NCBI RefSeq assembly: GCF_026914265.1
Contig: NC_069126.1
Coordinates: forward strand, 24,405,473-24,469,472
DNA from: Mya arenaria
Taxonomy: Eukaryota; Mollusca; Bivalvia; Myida; Myidae
Direction of reading: 5' to 3'
DNA length: 64,000 nt
A program made the position numbers and the translations under genes. Below, piece after piece: positions 58,901 to 64,000 of this stretch (the first letter of the stretch is position 1; each line of letters opens with the position of its first letter). The notes beneath the pieces are model-generated. The model was given only the letters and a program-made list of their open reading frames with translations, had not been told where the DNA came from and did no database searches.

Positions 58901-61900
58901 CTAAAACGGCACTCGACCTCAATCTCTTTGATTGGGGTGCATTTATTATCTTGGTTTTTACATTATAAAATGTAGCAATACGTAAACAATAGTTGTATAA
59001 TTAAGATAAAGTCGGAAACTGTGTCCTACCTTGGTTGTGCTTGGATAAAACCTTCTCAACATTTGGATTACCGGTGTTAGAACAATTGACGGCCTTCTCT
59101 ATGAGCACAGGAGGAATTTCCTCCTTAATGTCGTGAGCATCCGTGTGGCTTTCTACTCTAATAGCTGCTTTATTCACATTGAAAACACCCGAGGCAACGG
59201 TAACGCGGTGTGGTGTTTTACAGGACTTGTCATTGTAGTTTGATTTCATTTGGACAGCCAAAATATCGTACAATGTACCAAACAATACGAAAGCCCCTAA
59301 ACTAGCTAGGAAACATCTGAAATATATAGCAAATGTTTATTCAATGTTAATTGTCTGTTTTCTGACGATGGTAAATACAAGGACATTAGTTAAGTGTGCC
59401 TAGCATTTCACCATAATTTGGTAAATGTTGTAATAATTGTGTACAAAAGACAAGGTTTTACGAACATATTTCTGACCTATTTATACATCAGAGCCATAGC
59501 ATGTGTTTAACTGAAGCAATATCGGTCTCAGTTATAGATTGTTTATTGATTGGTGTTACACGAAAAGTCACGGTTAAATTTAAGGTTACTGCGAGTATCC
59601 GTTTCGTTTCCAATATTTCATTAATTTGAATTGGTTATTGTTGAGTTGAGTTTATTTAAGAAACAACTGGTTTATGTCAAATACTGTTAAACTTCTTAAA
59701 TATACTACAGGAGTGTTCTATTTCTTAAGTTAGTATATGTACCAATTCATATGACATCCTGTAAGCGCAGAACTAATTTCAAGAAAACAACAACATCGGA
59801 GGTTACTGAGCACACACTGCAACTAAACACTTATTAATTATGACTCTGTTTACAGATAATTTGCAAACCCTAACAGTAATCACGAGCGACACACAACATC
59901 AGCTTTCAATAACATGATTCATGCTTTAATACATGGTTCCATTCGTTTAAATTTAGATTTAAAATTCCTACATGCATCCAATGGCATCCGATCCGAGCTG
60001 CATAGGTTCATCACACACAACTTCTATTTTTCCTTTGGTGGTTATATTTAAAAGTGTTTTTTGAACTGAAAATAATAAAATGATCAGAAATTCAAATGAA
60101 AAATGGAACCAATGTTACGTTTGCAATGCTGCTTACAAGTTTCAAATTCAACCCAACATTCATTTGGGAAGTGCTATTGTATTTTAAAACTGTTTTCATG
60201 ATACGCTTAAGTCAAAGTTCTACCTGAATTGCAAATCAAAGGAACTCAAACTAAAACGTGAATACAAGCGTGTTAATCACAATTCTGTATAAACAAATGC
60301 AATCTTATTATTTTTCTTTCTATAGAACTATCATCTTGGTAACCATTAAAAATATCGAGCATAGCGTGTTTGCCGAAAAACTGGATTATATTTTCAACAA
60401 AGTTTCTGTATTGTCTTAAAACATTTTGTTGACCTCACGTGGTCTATCTTAGCAATATCAAAATATAAGTAAGGTACTGCACACTAGTCCAACTACTGTA
60501 ATATGTGTCTTAAGTTGAAATCCATAAAAATAAACATCACTGTCAATAAATTAAAGTTCATACCAATATTTACATACCGAATCTTTGTAATATCTTTAAA
60601 GTTTAGATAGCAATACATGGTCGTTAGCTGTTCTGGCTTAATAAATTCACGCTTAACGTTTTAAGTATTTTATCTCAGCCATCCTGAATAAAAGCGCTGA
60701 CTAATTGCAAAGAGAATTCGGATATCGAAAGCATGTGCTTGAATCAACAAGCGATATCAATAAAATTGAATAGCATTTATCTAGTTGTTATGTCACTGCA
60801 AAATAAAAAAAAATGTGTACAGTTATTTTATAGAATTTCAAGCAAACACCCACCTGCTTCAACAAAACTGTTAAGATCGGCTTTGTTGCATCTGTCTGAT
60901 ACACACAGACCAATTCGAATGGCGTTCTCATACCCCAAGCCCTGAAACAAATATAAACGGATTTAGAATTGATAGCTGGTATTAATGATTTAAGCTAGAT
61001 GTTGTAAACAACAGATACACATTTAGAAAATACCATTTACATAACAAACTATATGACTGGTTGGCGTTAACAACGTGTATATAATTTAAACTGATTTTTA
61101 ATCTAGTATTTATTTCAAGCATAAAAAGAACTTACATCTTGATGACATGGGATTTTCTGTTGAAAGTTATGGCATTACAGGAAAACATAAATATGTCCAA
61201 ATGATAAAATGTTATTGTGACGGTATTACTAACATGTAACATTACGTTTCAATAGTTCACCGACCTCAAATAACAATGATTGTTGATTATACTTGATATT
61301 ACAATGAAAACTACAGGAGTCTTGCAGATCACATCAATACGAAGTCACATGATAATTAATGGTGCACTCTCACAGATTGACAGTTTTGACATTTGTGTAG
61401 TGTTTGTTTTGTCCCTGAATCAGCTGCTTTGAGAATCAATGCATTAAATTCATTCATATAAGATAACTCAAAATAGAACAGATCTAAATAATTTCGGAAA
61501 CTGTTGTAAAACTACGATTTGATCTTTTGTCAGCAGTCTTGTGTCACTGATTTCCAGACTTTCACGCAATCATTGAATCATTACAAGACATATTTTTATC
61601 AAAACGATCATATCTGTAAATGTGCAGTGTTACAGGTACAATGCAAAGGCATTTAGACATGAACCGAGAGGTAAACTACATACAAAACAACACAGAAAAG
61701 CTATACAGTCTTGCTTGGAGTTACCGAACACAAATAACATTAACTTACATTGTATATTAAAATCAAAGATGTGTGTACACATATAAGTGAACAAAATATT
61801 ATCAAATGCGTATATGCTGACTAACCAACGGGGGTATGTCACTGGGCAATTCTAGACGGCAGTATTTGCCCTTAAAGTGGTTCATCGTCTCCATCGCGTT

Positions 61901-63298
61901 GTTGTTCACGGTGGCGTCTACGCCTAGACATTCATCATATCCACCGGGGAACCAGATTCGGCCCTGCATTATACCGCTGTCCGGCTTTCCAAAAGCATCC
62001 AACACTGAAAATTTAATTATATTGTACTTTAGTGTAGCTCGACCGAATCGATTAAAGGGATCACAAATATGTGACAATCATAAGTGGTATTGTTTGAAAG
62101 ACCGATATATCAACCACCTAGTATGCGGAGTTATCAATTGCCAAAGTCAGTGGCTGACAAATGAAAATAGGCCATGTAAGAAACTCGATCAAAAAATGGC
62201 ATTTTTTCTGGTGGCTTCATTAACCTTAATATTAAATTCTTATGTATGTTGACGCCAAACAACTTCGGGTTGAATTAAAGGAATTTGCCTACTGATTAAA
62301 ACAAATAAAATATCCTTGAATATCCTAAATCCTTGCTATTTTATTATTTCAAATAACATTGACACCACATATTGCAATCTTGCTATATTATGGTCAATAA
62401 AAATGTAATTGTTCATTTGCGCATAAACAACAGCCGTAAATTCAAATATTTCTTAATGTGAAGAAATACATTTTTACATTCTAGTATGGAGCTCATTATT
62501 GAAATGTTGTAAGTGGAAAATTCAATGATTTGTCTTTCCCCCAAACTATGGCAAAATCAGTTCAGGTCTTTTATTCCTTGTTGGTTTTTATTTTGTGAAC
62601 GTGCAATTATTCTCGAGGTTTACTCTGTAGCTTATTTCCAAACGTAAGTCTTAAACACACAAAGATGTGGCAGGACAAGATCGACATTGGTATTATTATA
62701 ATTGAAAACATTGATGTCATTTATGGGACAAACAAATTTACTGGGTTAATATGAATACGTTTGATTTAATCTGTCATATTTTGGTGTTTCTCAATTATCA
62801 TCCCCCTTTCAAAGGTTAGGGTTGTAGTCAATTGTTCATCAAAGCCCGCCCTTACCTGTCAAAGCCCAGCCCTCTCTTCCCATCAGTCCTTGTAGTAGCA
62901 GCGACAAGTCGTTACTACATTCTGGGGACACACCCCAGCTCTTTATGGTCAACAACGAAGCCATTGACGTCAACGCCGCTAGGTCCACCGATGAATTATC
63001 ATCGAGTTTTCTCCCAGGTAAAAGTAATCCAGAAACAATTTCAATAATTAGACTTAAAACATTGGTTTCCCTTCCCGTTTGTGAAAAATGATTCTATGTT
63101 GATGTTAAGAGAATCAGGATTGGTCGAGTTGTTTATAGTTAAACCAAGGTTTTTCCATAAATCAGAAATCACATTTTGTAACCCATTTTGTTTAGTGGTG
63201 TTTTGTTGAGCATGTATCCTTAAACAAAATGTGCAAATGACCAGAACAAAAATATTTGTAGGTCTCATTTTCATTCCACCACCATTCATATATAGCAT
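48602..63298 (-). CDS. NRF-6-like (nose resistant to fluoxetine) membrane acyltransferase, 16 exons, about 785 aa
   Basis: Exons, in transcript order: 63298-63054, 63010-62856, 62004-61826, 60941-60854, 60065-59972, 59316-59030, 58859-58692, 52593-52497, 52326-52228, 52034-51866, 51686-51607, 50950-50828, 50205-50082, 49773-49587, 49230-49088, 48721-48602. Phases agree and sum to 786 codons. A signal peptide at about residues 11-31 leads into the NRF domain (WGVSPECSNDL, AFGKPDSGIMQGRIWF, IGLCVSDRCN). Then follows the acyltransferase-3 domain with about ten membrane helices: GIRFLSMAWVILGH with the conserved His near 396, VSVDSFFVLSG, CMGWSCHLANDMQF, SRLGPYIVG, LSRLTYCAYLIHP and the terminal FEAPMMGLEKAI. 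The C. elegans relatives act in lipid transport and drug uptake in the intestine; the substrate here is unknown. Odd points: the first exon pair implies a 43-nt intron, and exon 8 has an unusual donor. Confidence 0.9.
49315..49505 (+). mobile_element. tRNA-derived SINE
   Basis: The head GGTTAGAGCAGTGATAAGCG and the B box GGGTTCGATTCCC sit at tRNA spacing. They are followed by a body with GACAAGTGGGTTTCG and CCGGTTTCTCCCACA. It lies in an NRF-6-like intron between exons 14 and 15. Confidence 0.75.
49868..49978 (+). repeat. AT dinucleotide run with repeat-derived flank
   Basis: An AT microsatellite spans 49925-49978. The preceding phrase GGCTACTGAGTTTGTTCCTG resembles the one near 63923, so both may be ends of one dispersed repeat. 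Confidence 0.6.
52594..56524. other. NRF-6-like intron 7, no gene seen
   Basis: AT-rich intron sequence. The open frames (up to 91 codons) have no recognisable features. Confidence 0.4.
56525..56653 (+). repeat. Split direct repeat A1 (second copy A2 at 57821-57949)
   Basis: Begins TTTAACTAATTTTGAGAAAA and ends TTTTAATCCGGTTC in both copies. A1 overlaps the start of the recombinase frame. Confidence 0.9.
56536..57648 (+). CDS. Tyrosine recombinase of the split-repeat element, 370 aa
   Basis: A single open frame. The C-terminal half has the tyrosine recombinase signature: an Arg in a helix (YMMCRKSS), then HSFRRGGAS (H-x-x-R), then GNWKSDCYLRYL with a Trp and the candidate nucleophile Tyr. 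The N-terminal half (about residues 50-150) is helical and would be the core-binding SAM-like domain. The enzyme would insert or excise the element by strand exchange. The first about 40 residues come from repeat A1, so the true start may be a later Met, for example at residue 51. Closest families by motif are DIRS/Ngaro and Crypton recombinases; I cannot separate these by eye. Confidence 0.85.
   Translation: MRKFNNYQGRELFLSAECLIVRPSLFWRLSHLFSSFNPVLLLTDEGSNNSMGLNLLRQQLVHTQRSAYSHGTYKNLKTQIRSFLLFYSLQDCPVNIETLCLYAQFLSRSMKSLQSIKNYINGARIYHVLRGEVYPDISNISLQLTYRGLGKLLFHSQKQAPPITPDILKPIYDVLDFAIPFHATLWCLFLFAFYMMCRKSSIVPDSSVKFDKSKYLCRNDVSVTDFGIVVLLKYAKTNQFGDNNVVIPLCKNDSSSLCPVKAFQNMCRLVPLAPSEPLFGTVSVGEVIPLDASCVDRMFRRIMTQLPIAHAHEYTMHSFRRGGASFYFKCGVPGELIQLFGNWKSDCYLRYLRFSFSSMTDAARLVALAS
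57703..57822 (+). repeat. Split direct repeat B1 (second copy B2 at 58150-58269)
   Basis: Begins GCTGCTTTTGACAAAACTTT and ends CTGAGCGCAATAATT in both copies. B1 runs straight into A2, the expected fused junction of a circle-derived element. Confidence 0.9.
57821..57949 (+). repeat. Split direct repeat A2
   Basis: Second copy of A1. A short open frame here repeats the first 39 residues of the recombinase frame and then diverges; it is not a separate gene. Confidence 0.9.
58150..58269 (+). repeat. Split direct repeat B2
   Basis: Second copy of B1 and the right border of the element. Host sequence TAAATACTTGAC follows. Confidence 0.9.
61356..61632. mobile_element. TTAA-family MITE, copy 6 (old)
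   Basis: Left end GGTGCACTCTCACAGATTGA follows TTAAT. The right end GTAAATGTGCAGTGTTAC has drifted. The internal similarity to the other copies is weak. It lies in an NRF-6-like intron. Confidence 0.55.
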
Positions 63299-64000
63299 AT
63301 AGATAATGAATGTTTATTCAGTTTACGGTTTTGTTCATTATGACTTTGATATGCCGAACATATATAGTCTGAAATGACCTTACTTTTGACCGAATACCGG
63401 AGTTGCTAGACAACCTTAAATTTGATTTAGGAGTACAAACAGCTATCATTCAATATAACAGTCTCCTACGCGATGATCTACATTGAGGCCCCCGTTCGGC
63501 AAATATATTCGAATAATACATGGATGACTTTTATGTAATATATATTTACACACATTTAATTACTATTTTTAGGTTTCATTAAAGTACATTGTTTTTAAAA
63601 GTTATGGAATTGAAATTAAAAAATACATTTTTAATTAATTGATTGACATTACGTTGTTTTGATCAGAGTGAGGTTTTTCACATAAGTTAAGTGCACGTAA
63701 ACAGGTTAAAAACCCCCGTAAATTTTATTTTACTGCCCATTCCAAGGCCGTACCTAACAATTCTTGATAAACATACCTTTTTTATATAGTATATATGCAC
63801 TGTGTTGTTTGTGGAAATTCGTGCTGTTGTTCAATGTGTCTTGTTTGTAATTTTTTTGTTTTTGTGTTCTGTCTTTGGCGTTTACCCTGTGCCAAAAAAA
63901 CGGGGTTTATGTTTAAACCATTGGCTACTGAGCTTTTTCTGTAGTTTTTTACATAAGTTTTTATCATTGAAACGCCATTTGTATACGGAAGTGGCGAAAG
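63299..64000. other. Upstream flank of the NRF-6-like gene
   Basis: Probably contains the promoter of the minus-strand gene. Bases 63815-63960 look like a dispersed repeat that ends GTTTACCCTGTGCC and GGCTACTGAGC, a phrase also present near 49888. No gene is supported. Confidence 0.4.

Overview
The window is animal nuclear DNA, most likely from a bivalve mollusc. It is AT-rich, with spliced genes of small exons and canonical GT-AG introns, and it is crowded with short terminal-inverted-repeat elements, tRNA-derived SINEs and microsatellites of the sort common in clams and oysters. Species cannot be fixed from the sequence alone.

Three host genes are recognisable. (1) Plus strand, 452-28488: a complete three-exon Cys-loop ligand-gated channel subunit related to nicotinic acetylcholine receptors, whose first intron is 26.6 kb. 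(2) Minus strand, about 39995 down to 29659: the 3' part of a kexin/furin-type proprotein convertase, with oxyanion-hole Asn, catalytic Ser, P domain and Cys-rich tail. Its front half (Asp and His exons) is absent, and a PIF/Harbinger transposon begins exactly where its first surviving exon stops. (3) Minus strand, 63298 down to 48602: an apparently complete 16-exon NRF-6-like membrane acyltransferase of about 785 residues.

Mobile DNA dominates the rest. Intron 1 of the channel gene carries a 19.3-kb foldback-like element (2415-21733). Its long inverted arms are built from two different tandem arrays, its outermost 200 bp are nearly identical at both ends, and a short flanking repeat TAGG(A) is present. 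No transposase is visible, but five segments with good splice signals suggest a spliced non-coding transcript inside it. From 39996 a PIF/Harbinger element carries an intact-looking three-exon transposase and a convergent accessory gene that lacks its front. It is followed by a 171-bp minisatellite, a 300-bp degenerate array and a large CAT microsatellite. In the 6.1-kb intron 7 of the NRF-6-like gene sits a compact 1.75-kb tyrosine-recombinase element (56525-58269) with split direct repeats in the order A1-ORF-B1-A2-B2. That is the layout of Ngaro/PAT-type elements, but without any reverse transcriptase.

The remainder is AT-rich intron and intergenic DNA holding at least six families of small inverted-repeat elements, several SINEs and degenerate internal-repeat elements, listed below.
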